In this document: piece by piece, positions 26,252 to 35,707 of the stretch | How the letters are laid out: each line of letters starts with the position of its first letter | Numbering within the stretch: the first letter of the stretch is position 1 | Assembly: GCF_900167085.1 (NCBI RefSeq) | Contig: NZ_FUXA01000015.1 | Coordinates: 1-59,729, forward strand | DNA from: Eubacterium ruminantium | GTDB taxonomy: Bacteria; Bacillota; Clostridia; Lachnospirales; Lachnospiraceae | Length of the DNA: 59,729 bases | Direction: 5' to 3' | Translations under genes and position numbers: made by a program | Notes under the pieces: model-generated | Seen by the model: only the letters and a program-made list of their open reading frames with translations | Database searches by the model: none | What the model was told of the DNA's origin: nothing

Positions 26252-26833
26252 TTGGGTAGTAAGGATAATAAAGATCACAGCGATATTTATAAGACAGTTC
26301 TTAAGCTTTTTTCTGAGAAAGGTATCAAGTTTACGATGGATGATATAGCCAGAGAGCTGAGGATCAGTAAGAAAACTATTTATGTAAGTTTCAAGGATAA
26401 GGAGACATTATTTATAGCAACTGTTGATCATCTTTTTGATTCGATCAAAGAAGAAGAGAAAAAAATAGTTGAAGATGACAGTCTCAGTACGATAGAGAAA
26501 CTTGAGAAGGTTCTGGGTGTTCTTCCGGACAATTACAAGGATATTAATCTTGAATGGTTATATGTTCTCAAAGATAAATATCCAAGTATTTATAAAAGAG
26601 TTGAGAAGAGACTTGAGAATGGTTGGGAGATAACCATAAGTCTTATTGAGAAAGCTATGGAAGAGGGAGTTATAAGACAGGTTCCGATACCTTTATTTAA
26701 AACGATGTTTGAATCAACCCTCGAGAGATTTTTCCAGGAAGATATACTTATCAAAAATAAGATAACTTATACAAAAGCACTTACAAATGTAATAGAAATA
26801 CTTCTTTATGGTGTAGTCAGAGAACAGGCTTAA
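26252..26833 (+). CDS. TetR-family transcriptional regulator
   Basis: This 193-residue regulator has an N-terminal helix-turn-helix: LFSEKGIKFTMDDIARELRI followed by SKKTIYVSFKDKETLF. A helical ligand-binding domain follows. I place the start at TTG 26252 (GGTG six bases upstream), which puts the first helix at the usual distance. The in-frame ATG at 26174 would add a hydrophobic segment encoded by a terminator hairpin. The GH2 gene starts 18 nt after its stop behind a strong ribosome site, so it probably regulates the galactoside genes that follow. The inducer is unknown. Confidence 0.85.
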   Translation: MGSKDNKDHSDIYKTVLKLFSEKGIKFTMDDIARELRISKKTIYVSFKDKETLFIATVDHLFDSIKEEEKKIVEDDSLSTIEKLEKVLGVLPDNYKDINLEWLYVLKDKYPSIYKRVEKRLENGWEITISLIEKAMEEGVIRQVPIPLFKTMFESTLERFFQEDILIKNKITYTKALTNVIEILLYGVVREQA

Positions 26834-26850
26834 GAAGAGGAGGGAATGAA

Positions 26851-29295
26851 ATGGCAAGAATCTACATTAATGATGAGTGGGGATTTACCGAAGAATTTTC
26901 GGACGAGTTGAATTTCAGTAATTGTAATAAGTCTTTAAAGGCAGTAAGGATTCCGCATACAGTTAAGGAACTTCCGTTTAATTATTTGGATGAGAAAACT
27001 TATCAGATGGTAAGCGGTTACAGAAGAGTTATAGAAGCTCCGAAGGATTGGGAAGGAAAGACGGTTCTTCTTACTTTTGAAGCGGTAGGACATGTTGCAG
27101 AAGTTTTCCTGAACGGCAAGAAGCTTGCAATCCATAGATGCGGTTATACTGCATTTACCGTTGATATTTCTGATGAGATAGTTATCGGTGTTAAGAATAT
27201 TCTCGTTGTTAAATGCGACAGCAGGGAAAGCGTAAATGTTCCACCGTTTGGATTTGTTATCGATTATCTTACATACGGCGGTATCTACAGAGATGTATAT
27301 ATCGAAGTGAAAGATAAGACATATATAAATGATATTTTCGCAAAGCCATTCATTCCTGAAGATGTTGTGCTTCCGGGTGAAAGTGGCGGAAAAGTTAAAA
27401 TGAATACGAAGCTCAGAGACTTTAGTTTTGATGGTAAGGTTCAGGCAGATATTAATTTATCCCGGTTTGTTGAAGGTGATAAATTAAAGCTTTCACTTTA
27501 TGACGAGGGAACTTTGGTTTCTGAAGGTACAGTAGACATTACAAGCGAAAATCAGAAGACAGAATTGGAAGCTAAAGGCATTAAACTTTGGGACGTGACA
27601 ATGCCGAAACTTTATACATTTAAAGCTTCTATTCAAAGAGGGGAAGATACGATCGATGAAAAGGAAGTAAGGATAGGCTTCAGAAAATCTGAATTCAGAA
27701 AAGAGGGTTACTTCCTTAACGGTCGTAAGCTTAAGATAAGAGGACTTAATCGTCATCAGTCATTTCCTTATGTTGGTTATGCGGCGCCAAAGTCAATGCA
27801 GGAAAATGATGCAAATATTATGAAGTACGAGCTGGGACTTAATGCAGTCAGAACATCACATTATCCGCAGTCACAGTATTTCATAGATAAATGCGATGAG
27901 ATAGGACTCATGGTATTTACGGAGATTCCGGGATGGCAGCATATCGGTGACGACGACTGGAAGGCTCAGGCAGTTATGAATGTAGAGGAAATGGTTTCTC
28001 AGTACAGAAATCATCCGTCAATAATTCTCTGGGGTGTCAGAATCAATGAATCTCAGGATAATGACGAGCTTTATATCAAGACAAATGAAGTAGCCAGAAG
28101 ACTTGATCCGACAAGACCTACAGGCGGTGTAAGAAATTTCAAGAAGAGTCATCTTTTCGAGGACGTATATACATACAATGATTTCAGTCATATAGGTACA
28201 AATGACGGAGTTGATAAGAAGAGTAACATTACTTCAGAACCTGATAAGCCTTACATGGTCTCAGAATATAATGGACACATGTTCCCAACTAAGTGTTTCG
28301 ACAATGAAGAGCTTCGTCTTGAACATGCCATGAGACATGCGAGAGTGCTTGAAAAGGTAAGTGAATATAGCGATATTTGCGGAAGCTTCGGATGGTGTAT
28401 GTTTGATTACAATACTCATAAAGATTTCGGAAGCGGCGATAGGATCTGCTATCACGGTGTAATGGATATGTTCAGAAATCCTAAGATGGCAGCGGCTGTT
28501 TACAGCATGCATCAGAAGAAGATTCCTGTACTTGAAGTTGCATCGTCAATGGATATCGGTGAGCATCCGGGAGGAAGAAGAGGGGACGTCTATATCTTCA
28601 CAAATGCCGACAGCGTAAAGATGTATAAGAATGATATTTTCATCAAAGAGTACACACATGATGATCAAGTATTTTCTCATATGAAGATAACACCGATCCT
28701 TATTGATGATTACGTGGGAGATCAGCTTATTGAAAATGAAGGCTTCACGAAGAAACAGGCAGATGATGTTAAGAAGCTTCTGAATTACATCGGTCGTTAC
28801 GGACTTGAAGAACTTTCGGTTGGTATGAAGGCTAAAATGGCTAAGATTATGGCCTTATATCATATGAAATACGATGATGCTGTTCAGCTCTTCGGGAAAT
28901 ATATAGGGAACTGGGGCGGAGAAGGAGCGATATTTAAGTTCGAAGCTATTTCCGGAGGAAAGGTTGTAAAGACTGTAGTTAAGAGTATTGTTGAGAGCAT
29001 CCATATAGAAGCAGTTGTAGATCATACAGAACTTAAAGAAGAGAATTCTTATGATATGGCAGCTGTAAGGATTAGAGTAGTTGATCAGAATGATAACACT
29101 GTTCCTATCTTCATGCAGGGACTTCCGATGACGGTGGAAGGACCTATAGAGATAGTTGGGCCGAAGACAGCATATATGGCAGGCGGTCTTGGAGGAACAT
29201 ATATCAGAACAACAGGTAAGAAGGGAAAAGCTTCATTGACCATAAAGATGCCTGAAGGATATGAAGGAGAATATAAGATAGATTTCACGATTTAA
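26851..29295 (+). CDS. Glycoside hydrolase family 2 (beta-galactosidase-like)
   Basis: This 814-residue enzyme has the GH2 order of jelly-roll (VRIPHTV, FEAVGHVAEVFLNGKKL), immunoglobulin-like domain and TIM barrel (LNRHQSFPYVGYA, VRTSHYPQS). The acid/base is Glu400 in WGVRINESQD and the nucleophile Glu472 in MVSEYNGHMFP. The acid/base motif reads INES rather than the common GNE, so substrate preference may differ from LacZ; beta-galactosidase, beta-glucuronidase or another exo-glycosidase remain possible. It lacks a signal peptide and is cytoplasmic. AGGAGGG precedes the ATG. The symporter and alpha-galactosidase genes follow in the same direction. Confidence 0.9.
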   Translation: MARIYINDEWGFTEEFSDELNFSNCNKSLKAVRIPHTVKELPFNYLDEKTYQMVSGYRRVIEAPKDWEGKTVLLTFEAVGHVAEVFLNGKKLAIHRCGYTAFTVDISDEIVIGVKNILVVKCDSRESVNVPPFGFVIDYLTYGGIYRDVYIEVKDKTYINDIFAKPFIPEDVVLPGESGGKVKMNTKLRDFSFDGKVQADINLSRFVEGDKLKLSLYDEGTLVSEGTVDITSENQKTELEAKGIKLWDVTMPKLYTFKASIQRGEDTIDEKEVRIGFRKSEFRKEGYFLNGRKLKIRGLNRHQSFPYVGYAAPKSMQENDANIMKYELGLNAVRTSHYPQSQYFIDKCDEIGLMVFTEIPGWQHIGDDDWKAQAVMNVEEMVSQYRNHPSIILWGVRINESQDNDELYIKTNEVARRLDPTRPTGGVRNFKKSHLFEDVYTYNDFSHIGTNDGVDKKSNITSEPDKPYMVSEYNGHMFPTKCFDNEELRLEHAMRHARVLEKVSEYSDICGSFGWCMFDYNTHKDFGSGDRICYHGVMDMFRNPKMAAAVYSMHQKKIPVLEVASSMDIGEHPGGRRGDVYIFTNADSVKMYKNDIFIKEYTHDDQVFSHMKITPILIDDYVGDQLIENEGFTKKQADDVKKLLNYIGRYGLEELSVGMKAKMAKIMALYHMKYDDAVQLFGKYIGNWGGEGAIFKFEAISGGKVVKTVVKSIVESIHIEAVVDHTELKEENSYDMAAVRIRVVDQNDNTVPIFMQGLPMTVEGPIEIVGPKTAYMAGGLGGTYIRTTGKKGKASLTIKMPEGYEGEYKIDFTI

Positions 29296-29360
29296 TATAA
29301 ATAAAAAGTAAACTTGGGGAAATAATGTATTGACGGATATTATATCCGGGGAGGTGTGAT

Positions 29361-30803
29361 ATGAATCTTAATGTAAAAGAAAAGTTCGCCTATGCCCTCG
29401 GAGCTGTAGGAAAAGATATGGTCTACATGCTTTCGGCAAGTTACGTACTGTATTATTTTCAGGATATTCTGGGCGTAAATGCAATAGCGATGGGAGTGAT
29501 ACTTCTTGTTGCAAGAATATTTGATGCTTTCAATGATCCTATTATGGGAATCATTGTAGCCAAGACACATACAAAATGGGGAAAGTTCAGACCATGGCTT
29601 ATGATAGGAACTCTTACCAATGCCGTGATACTTTTCCTGATGTTTGCGGCGCCGCCAAGCCTTGACGGAAAAGGGCTTGTGGCATATGCTGCAATAACAT
29701 ACATTTTATGGGGAGTGACATATACCATGATGGATATTCCGTACTGGTCTATGATCCCTGCATTTACCAAGACAGGTAAGGAAAGAGAAGGACTTACGAC
29801 TCTCGCGCGTTCGGCAGCGGGAGTAGGTTCGGCTCTTGTAACAATCCTTACAATGGTGATCGTTCATGCCCTTGGAGGAGAAGGAAATGCCGGCGAGAGA
29901 ACCGGTTTCAAATATTTCTCCCTGATCGTGGCAGTTATTTTCATAGTATTTATCATTATTACCTGTGTCAGCATAAAAGAAAAATCGACTATAGATATGG
30001 AGTCTCCGTCGGTGGGACAGATGTTCAAGGCGTTGATCCAGAATGATCAGGCCATGACTATAGTTATCGTGATCGTTCTCATAAACTGCGCAGTATATAC
30101 AACATCAAATCTGGTTCTTTATTTCTTCAAATATGATTTTGGTGGTGAAGGCTGGTACAATAGCTATACGTTATTCAATACATTCGGCGGGGCAATTCAG
30201 ATACTTTCGATGATGGTATTATATCCGCTTTTCAGAAATGGTTTTAAATTCTCAAACATAAAGATTTTTTATATGTGCGTCATCAGCGCAATAATAGGAT
30301 ACGCAGTACTTCTTGGAATCACATTTACATCTATGTCAAATGTTGTGATCCTTTTCATTCCGGGATTCTTTATATTCGCAGCAAATGGAGTGCTTCAGGT
30401 TCTCACAACCGTCTTCCTTGCAAATACAGTTGACTACGGTGAAATGAAGAACAACCGACGTGATGAGTCGGTTATATTCTCAATGCAGACATTTGTTGTA
30501 AAGCTTGCATCAGGTATAGCTGCATTTATCGCTTCAATCTCGCTTTCAATCTTCAGTCTCAGCAGCAAGTCGGTTGAAGAAGCTGACAAGGCTATAGACT
30601 TTTCGCTTGATGTTGCAAAATCATCCCAAAACGGACTTCGTATGGTAATGACACTTATACCGATAGTCGGACTTTTCATAAGTATATTCTGGTTCAAGAA
30701 AAAGTTTATCCTTGATGAGGATGAACTTGATAAGATCCAGACTGAACTGTCCGGCAGGTCAGACAACAACTATGCGAGCACTGATTTGAACGAAAACAAA
30801 TAA
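29361..30803 (+). CDS. GPH-family sugar:cation symporter (MelB-like)
   Basis: This 480-residue membrane protein has twelve predicted helices. It has MelB-type marks: EKFAYALGAVGKDMVYML at the start, NDPIMGIIVAKTHTKWGKFRPW after helix 2, and the MDIPYWSMIPAFT loop. Members import melibiose, lactose, xylosides or glucuronides with H+ or Na+. Placed between a GH2 and a GH36 enzyme, it most likely brings in alpha- or beta-galactosides. GGAGGTG lies before the ATG at 29361. The C-terminus is a polar tail. Confidence 0.93.
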   Translation: MNLNVKEKFAYALGAVGKDMVYMLSASYVLYYFQDILGVNAIAMGVILLVARIFDAFNDPIMGIIVAKTHTKWGKFRPWLMIGTLTNAVILFLMFAAPPSLDGKGLVAYAAITYILWGVTYTMMDIPYWSMIPAFTKTGKEREGLTTLARSAAGVGSALVTILTMVIVHALGGEGNAGERTGFKYFSLIVAVIFIVFIIITCVSIKEKSTIDMESPSVGQMFKALIQNDQAMTIVIVIVLINCAVYTTSNLVLYFFKYDFGGEGWYNSYTLFNTFGGAIQILSMMVLYPLFRNGFKFSNIKIFYMCVISAIIGYAVLLGITFTSMSNVVILFIPGFFIFAANGVLQVLTTVFLANTVDYGEMKNNRRDESVIFSMQTFVVKLASGIAAFIASISLSIFSLSSKSVEEADKAIDFSLDVAKSSQNGLRMVMTLIPIVGLFISIFWFKKKFILDEDELDKIQTELSGRSDNNYASTDLNENK

Positions 30804-30910
30804 GAAAAATAATTGAGACTGAAATACGTACTAAAAATATAAACAGAGACTAAAATACAGAATAAAAATGTAGGCTAAAAATTCATAAAAAAATCAACAC
30901 GGAGGGTATT

Positions 30911-33322
30911 ATGATAATAGTTAAAGATAATTATTTTCATCTATCAACGGACAAAACTTCATACGTTTTTATGATAAATGAAGCAGGCCTTCCGGAGCAT
31001 ATTTATTATGGTAAAAAGATAGGACGGAAGGACGGTAGTCTAAATGTAACAGCTTTAAGAGAAAGGATTGGCTTTGTTCCGGGAAATACTGTTAATTACA
31101 GCCCGGAGCATGAGAGACTTTCTCTTGAAGCGTATTCTTCCGAATATTCAGCTTTGGGACATGGTGATATAAGAGAACCTTCCATCATAATAGTTCATCC
31201 GAATGGAAGCGTAACATCGGATTTTATATTTGAGTCCCATGAAGTTTTGGACGAGCTGTCGGAGGATATAGAGAAGTCAAAGCTTCCTCATTCATATGAT
31301 GAAAATGGAAGCTATGAACATCTGAAGATCATTTTGAAAGACAGAGTATATGAAGAAAAATTGGAACTGCATTACTTTGTATACCCAAATGAAGACGTGA
31401 TAACCAAAAGTGTGATGCTGAAAAATGAAGGCGACGCAGAAATCAGAGTTGAAAGACTCATGTCCGGTTGTATGGAATTTCCCTTTACTTCATTTAAGGT
31501 TACATCATTTAGAGGAAGATGGGCTCATGAGATGAACCGCTGTGACAATATCATCACAGGCGGGAAAATGGTTTTATCTTCGAGTCAGGGAAGTTCGGGA
31601 AGTCGCTGCAATCCATTTTTTATCATGTCTGATATGCCTGTGACCGAAAATACAGGAAGAGCATATGGATTTAATCTTGTCTATAGCGGAGACCATTACA
31701 GCGCTTTGGAGACAAGTGCTTATGGTAAGACAAGGCTTGTAAGCGGTATAAATCCCGACAGCTTTTCATATATACTGGGAGCAGGTGAAATGATCGCAGC
31801 ACCGGAGGCTGTTTTATCCTACTCGGAGGAAGGCTATAACGGACTGAGCCGGAATATGCATCATTTCATAAGAAAGCATATAGTACGCGGATACTGGAGA
31901 GACAGGGAAAGACCGATACTTCTTAACAGCTGGGAAGCAGCTTATTTTGATATAAATGAATCGAAACTTCTTAAGCTTGCTAAGGTTGGCAAGGAATGCG
32001 GTATGGAACTTTTTGTCATGGATGACGGATGGTTTGGAAGAAGAGATGATGATAAAAGTTCCCTTGGTGACTGGTATGAGAATAAGAAGAAGCTTCCGAA
32101 CGGTCTGAAAGGCCTGGTTGAGAAAATTAATAAAATGGGAATGAAATTCGGTATATGGGTTGAGCCGGAAATGGTCAGTGTCGACAGCGACCTTTACAGG
32201 GAGCATCCTGAATATACTATGGAAATTCAGGGACAGATGCATTCCGAAGGACGTAATCAAAGAGTGCTTAATCTTGCTGATCCGAAGGTTATCGATTACC
32301 TTTATGAGAAACTTGAAGCAGTATTTTCGTCAGCAAATATCGAATATGTAAAATGGGATATGAACAGAGTTTTCTCTGATGTTTATGCCGGAAATCTTCC
32401 TGCTGAGAATCAGGGGGAAGTATCATACCGATATATGCTCGGACTTTATGAACTTCTGGACAGACTCACGAAAGCATTTCCTGAGATACTTTTCGAGGGC
32501 TGCGCTTCAGGCGGAAATCGTTTCGATCTTGGCATGCTTTGTTATTTCCCTCAGATCTGGGCTAGTGACAATACAGATGCAACCAGCAGGATCGATATCG
32601 AAAAAGGATATAGTTACGGATATCCGATGAATACGGTTTCTTCTCATGTTTCCGGTGTGCTGAATCATCAGACTTTAAGAGTAGTTCCGATTGAGACAAG
32701 ATTTAATATAGCTGTTCTCGGTGTTCTCGGTTATGAATCAAACCTTCTTGATTTCTCGAAAGAAGATATAGAGAAGATCAAGAAGCAGGTTGCTTTATAT
32801 AAAGAGTGGCGCGGCATGCTTATGTCCGGTGATTTTTACAGGACAGATCCTTACGAAAAAGACCAGGGCCTTATAAGAGAAGGACTTGCTGGATTTTACA
32901 GTGGAAATAATAACACGGACAGCTTCACCATTGTTTCTTCTGATAAAGAAAAAGCGGTAGCTGTGATTGTAAGAAGAATGGCTGTTGCAAATGACAGCGC
33001 ACAAAAACTTTACGTGAACGGACTTGATGATGAAGCAGAATATCATTTATATAACATCAAGTACGATAATAATATAAAAGAGTTTGGGGATCTTATAAAT
33101 ACGGTCAGTCCTATTCATATAAAGCAGGACTCAATGATGCAGAACATTATTTCTAAGTTTGTGCATCTTAAAGGTGACGAAGAGGATGTGGTTCTTTCAG
33201 GGAGTGAAATGAAAAATGCGGGAGTCAGTCTTGCACCGTCATTCGGCGGCACAGGATATGAAGATGGAATGAGATTATTTTCTGACTATTCATCAAGATT
33301 ATACTTTATAGAAAAGATATAA
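30911..33322 (+). CDS. Alpha-galactosidase, glycoside hydrolase family 36
   Basis: This 803-residue enzyme has an N-terminal beta-supersandwich and a TIM barrel containing LFVMDDGWFGRRDDD. The nucleophile is Asp483 in YVKWDMNR, and the acid/base is Asp553 in WASDNTDA, preceded by FEGCASGGNRFDLGM. It cleaves terminal alpha-galactose from melibiose, raffinose-type sugars or galactomannan fragments. It is cytoplasmic, with no signal peptide, and works on sugars brought in by the upstream symporter. GGAGGG precedes the ATG. It is a little longer than typical ~730-residue clostridial members. The 107-nt gap to the symporter contains degenerate GAGACTGAAATAC-like repeats. Confidence 0.94.
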   Translation: MIIVKDNYFHLSTDKTSYVFMINEAGLPEHIYYGKKIGRKDGSLNVTALRERIGFVPGNTVNYSPEHERLSLEAYSSEYSALGHGDIREPSIIIVHPNGSVTSDFIFESHEVLDELSEDIEKSKLPHSYDENGSYEHLKIILKDRVYEEKLELHYFVYPNEDVITKSVMLKNEGDAEIRVERLMSGCMEFPFTSFKVTSFRGRWAHEMNRCDNIITGGKMVLSSSQGSSGSRCNPFFIMSDMPVTENTGRAYGFNLVYSGDHYSALETSAYGKTRLVSGINPDSFSYILGAGEMIAAPEAVLSYSEEGYNGLSRNMHHFIRKHIVRGYWRDRERPILLNSWEAAYFDINESKLLKLAKVGKECGMELFVMDDGWFGRRDDDKSSLGDWYENKKKLPNGLKGLVEKINKMGMKFGIWVEPEMVSVDSDLYREHPEYTMEIQGQMHSEGRNQRVLNLADPKVIDYLYEKLEAVFSSANIEYVKWDMNRVFSDVYAGNLPAENQGEVSYRYMLGLYELLDRLTKAFPEILFEGCASGGNRFDLGMLCYFPQIWASDNTDATSRIDIEKGYSYGYPMNTVSSHVSGVLNHQTLRVVPIETRFNIAVLGVLGYESNLLDFSKEDIEKIKKQVALYKEWRGMLMSGDFYRTDPYEKDQGLIREGLAGFYSGNNNTDSFTIVSSDKEKAVAVIVRRMAVANDSAQKLYVNGLDDEAEYHLYNIKYDNNIKEFGDLINTVSPIHIKQDSMMQNIISKFVHLKGDEEDVVLSGSEMKNAGVSLAPSFGGTGYEDGMRLFSDYSSRLYFIEKI

Positions 33323-33400
33323 ATGTGGTATAATCAAATGATGAATTCCGGAAAAGATATTTCCGAATTGACATAATTGAAAGTATAAAAGGGGTAGGAT

Positions 33401-34174
33401 ATGAAATATAAGAATTATATTTTCGATCTTTATGGAACTCTTATTGATGTTAAAACAGATGAACATTCTTTAGACCTTTGGAAGAAGATGGCTGATATCT
33501 ATGCTTGCTACGGAGCTGTCTATAAGCCAAAGGATATGAAGCGTATCTTTACAAGATTCGAAGAAGAGGAGAGAGTAAAAGTTAAGAACAGAACCGGCTG
33601 TCTTGTTCCTGAGATTAAGATAGAGAAGGTTTTTATAAGACTTCTTGTGGAAGCTCAGGGCGATAATGTTCGTATTCCGAAGAATATTTCAACATGGGCT
33701 GAACTTATTTCCAATACATTCAGAACTCTTTCAAGAGAAGAGATAAGGCTTTTCCCTGATACAATTTCGACACTTAAGAAGCTTAGGGAAAAAGGATGCA
33801 AGGTTTATCTGTTATCCAATGCCCAGGCTGTATTTACAAGACCTGAGATAAGCCTCATGAAACTTGATGACTGCTTTGATAAGATTTATATCTCATCATA
33901 TTACGGAGTAATGAAACCTGATAAGCGTTTCCTTAGAAGACTGATTAAGAGTGAAGGACTTGAGAAGTCGGAAACTGTTTATATAGGAAATGATATAGGT
34001 ATTGATATGAAGACTGCTGAAGAGAATGATATCGATGCCATCCTTTTAAATAATTATGACATGTCCAAGAGAGAAATCAAAAAGCAGACAGAGAAGGCAG
34101 GGCTTGAGCATAAGTTTAAGACCATCGATTCAATCTATAAACTTATCTCTGTAACATCTCTTGTAAATATTTAA
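33401..34174 (+). CDS. HAD-family hydrolase
   Basis: This 257-residue enzyme has HAD motif I FDLYGTLIDV at residues 6-15, motif II in VYLLSNAQA, a lysine in GVMKPDKRF and motif IV YIGNDIGIDMKTA. It belongs to subfamily IA with a helical cap, similar to nucleotidase or haloacid-dehalogenase-like phosphatases. GGGGTAGG precedes the ATG. The RlmH gene follows two bases after its stop, so the two form one unit. The substrate is unknown. Confidence 0.85.
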   Translation: MKYKNYIFDLYGTLIDVKTDEHSLDLWKKMADIYACYGAVYKPKDMKRIFTRFEEEERVKVKNRTGCLVPEIKIEKVFIRLLVEAQGDNVRIPKNISTWAELISNTFRTLSREEIRLFPDTISTLKKLREKGCKVYLLSNAQAVFTRPEISLMKLDDCFDKIYISSYYGVMKPDKRFLRRLIKSEGLEKSETVYIGNDIGIDMKTAEENDIDAILLNNYDMSKREIKKQTEKAGLEHKFKTIDSIYKLISVTSLVNI

Positions 34175-34176
34175 GT

Positions 34177-34656
34177 ATGAAGATAGATATCTGTTGTGTA
34201 GGAAAGGTTAAAGAATCTTCCTTCCGTGAAATGATAAATGAATATACCAAAAGGCTTTCCAGATATGCAAATGTGAACATCAAGGAAGTTGCTGACGAGA
34301 AGACACCTGATAATGCTTCTTCTGCGGAAGAGGAGATCATTAAGAATAAAGAAGGTGCAAGACTACTGAATGTCTTAAAGGATGATTCTTATAAGATTAT
34401 CCTTGCGATTGACGGCAAGAATCTTTCGAGTCCGGAACTTGCGGACAAGATTGATAAGATAGGACTCAGCGGAAAGAGCCATATTCAGTTTGTGATAGGC
34501 GGCTCTCTTGGACTTTCGGATGATGTCATTAAAAAAGCTGATATGAAATTATCATTCGGTAGAATGACATTTCCACATCAGCTTATGCGTGTGATACTTC
34601 TCGAACAGATATACAGAAGTTACCGTATAATCAGTAACGAACCGTATCACAAATAA
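34177..34656 (+). CDS. rlmH: 23S rRNA pseudouridine-1915 N3-methyltransferase
   Basis: This 159-residue SPOUT-class methyltransferase has FVIGGSLGLSDDVIK (SAM-binding knot) and the characteristic C-terminus SFGRMTFPHQLMRVILLEQI ending in YRSYRI..EPYHK. RlmH methylates the pseudouridine at 1915 of 23S rRNA helix 69 on assembled 70S ribosomes. It has no clear Shine-Dalgarno and sits two bases after the HAD gene, so translation is probably coupled. Its stop codon abuts the stop of the convergent AraC gene with no bases between. Confidence 0.95.
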   Translation: MKIDICCVGKVKESSFREMINEYTKRLSRYANVNIKEVADEKTPDNASSAEEEIIKNKEGARLLNVLKDDSYKIILAIDGKNLSSPELADKIDKIGLSGKSHIQFVIGGSLGLSDDVIKKADMKLSFGRMTFPHQLMRVILLEQIYRSYRIISNEPYHK

Positions 34657-35397
34657 TTAACTCGCTAACGATTTGGCTTGTCTTTTGTATTTGCCGGGTG
34701 TAAGACCAACATACTGCTTAAATACCTTAACAAAATAGCTTTGGCTAGGGAATGCAAGTATGCTTGAAATATCAGTTATTGAATACTCAGAATAATCAAT
34801 CATATTCTTAGCTGTTTCAATCTTTTTTCTGCTGATATATTCGCTTACTGACATATGCATCTCTTTCTTGAATAATCTTGAAAGATAACTGTTGCTGAGA
34901 TTAACATCTGCAGCGATCTCTTCGAGAGTGATTCTCTCATGCATATGATCATAAATATAGTTTATACACTGAATGATATGGCGTGAATAAATTGCGTGGG
35001 TATTTTGCTCACGCATTTTTTTCGTATAATTGATCACCATCTTAGAATGTAAGTCTGAAATCTCTGAAAGAGTTTTACATTTGTCGGCCCTTTTGATATA
35101 AAGGTCGCTCAGTGTATAAGCTTGCTCATGTTCCAATCCGTTGTCTATGCAGTTGCGTGCCAGCATAGCAGCAGTGATTGCGAGATGGTATTTGAAGTTT
35201 TGGATATCATTATCTGAAAGAGTACCCAGACCTTCTTTCTCGCAAAAAGGAACTTGCAGGAACTTCTCAACCGCAATTATATCTCCACTTTTAACTGCGT
35301 TGTAGAATTCCATTTCAGGGTTGTACGGAGCGTGGAGCGTGTATTCCTCGCGCAGAACATATTCCCTGTAACTTAGTTCTTTTTCAAGTTCTCCCAT
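34657..35397 (-). CDS. AraC-family transcriptional regulator
   Basis: This 246-residue regulator has the double helix-turn-helix at its C-terminus: ITLEEIAADVNLSNSYLSRLFKKE as the first and DISSILAFPSQSYFVKVFKQYVG as the second, followed by LTPGKYKRQ. The N-terminal ~130 residues are helical and lack a recognised cupin. I start at ATG 35397, which has GGTG upstream; a GTG four codons earlier is the alternative. It is divergent from the GH5 gene, which it may control. Two AGTTACAA direct repeats, 21 bp apart, lie just before its start. Confidence 0.88.
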   Translation of the reverse strand: MGELEKELSYREYVLREEYTLHAPYNPEMEFYNAVKSGDIIAVEKFLQVPFCEKEGLGTLSDNDIQNFKYHLAITAAMLARNCIDNGLEHEQAYTLSDLYIKRADKCKTLSEISDLHSKMVINYTKKMREQNTHAIYSRHIIQCINYIYDHMHERITLEEIAADVNLSNSYLSRLFKKEMHMSVSEYISRKKIETAKNMIDYSEYSITDISSILAFPSQSYFVKVFKQYVGLTPGKYKRQAKSLAS

Positions 35398-35420
35398 ATT
35401 AAATTTCACCGTGTCTTTCT

Positions 35421-35449
35421 AGTTACAATTAATGCTTAATAAGTTACAA
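35421..35449. promoter_or_regulatory. Direct-repeat operator candidate for the AraC regulator
   Basis: AGTTACAA occurs at 35421-35428 and again at 35442-35449, exactly 21 bp apart (two helical turns), 24 bp upstream of the regulator's start. AraC-family proteins often bind such direct half-sites. Shorter TTACAA motifs recur further into the gap (35560, 35588). Confidence 0.45.
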
Positions 35450-35578
35450 CAACATATTATCAAAAAAAACAAATACTTGGTATAGGAAATTATGAAAAAA
35501 ATGTATATTTTCTGTGAAAAACGAGATTTATTGGTTTAATTTGACAAAAAGTAACACATTTACAAAATACTTTTATCG

Positions 35579-35593
35579 TGATAATGATTACAA
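35579..35593. promoter_or_regulatory. Fur/PerR-like 7-1-7 box upstream of the GH5 gene
   Basis: TGATAATGATTACAA matches 13 of 15 positions of the Bacillus Fur box (TGATAATNATTATCA), and also 13 of 15 of the PerR box. It lies in the divergent gap, about 70 bp upstream of a TATAAT (35662-35667) that may serve the GH5 gene. A single AT-rich match may be chance. Confidence 0.3.
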
Positions 35594-35707
35594 ATATATG
35601 GTAATGCCCCATGATTTATCTACAAATTGAAAAATATATGGATATATATTTTTTTACAGTATATAATAGGTTTGCGGGTAAAAAACTAGTATATGGAGGA
35701 TAATTTA

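Noticed and set aside
24329-33322. Single continuous operon from GH43 to GH36
   Set aside because: A clear terminator lies between GH43 and the TetR gene, so GH43 is probably separate.
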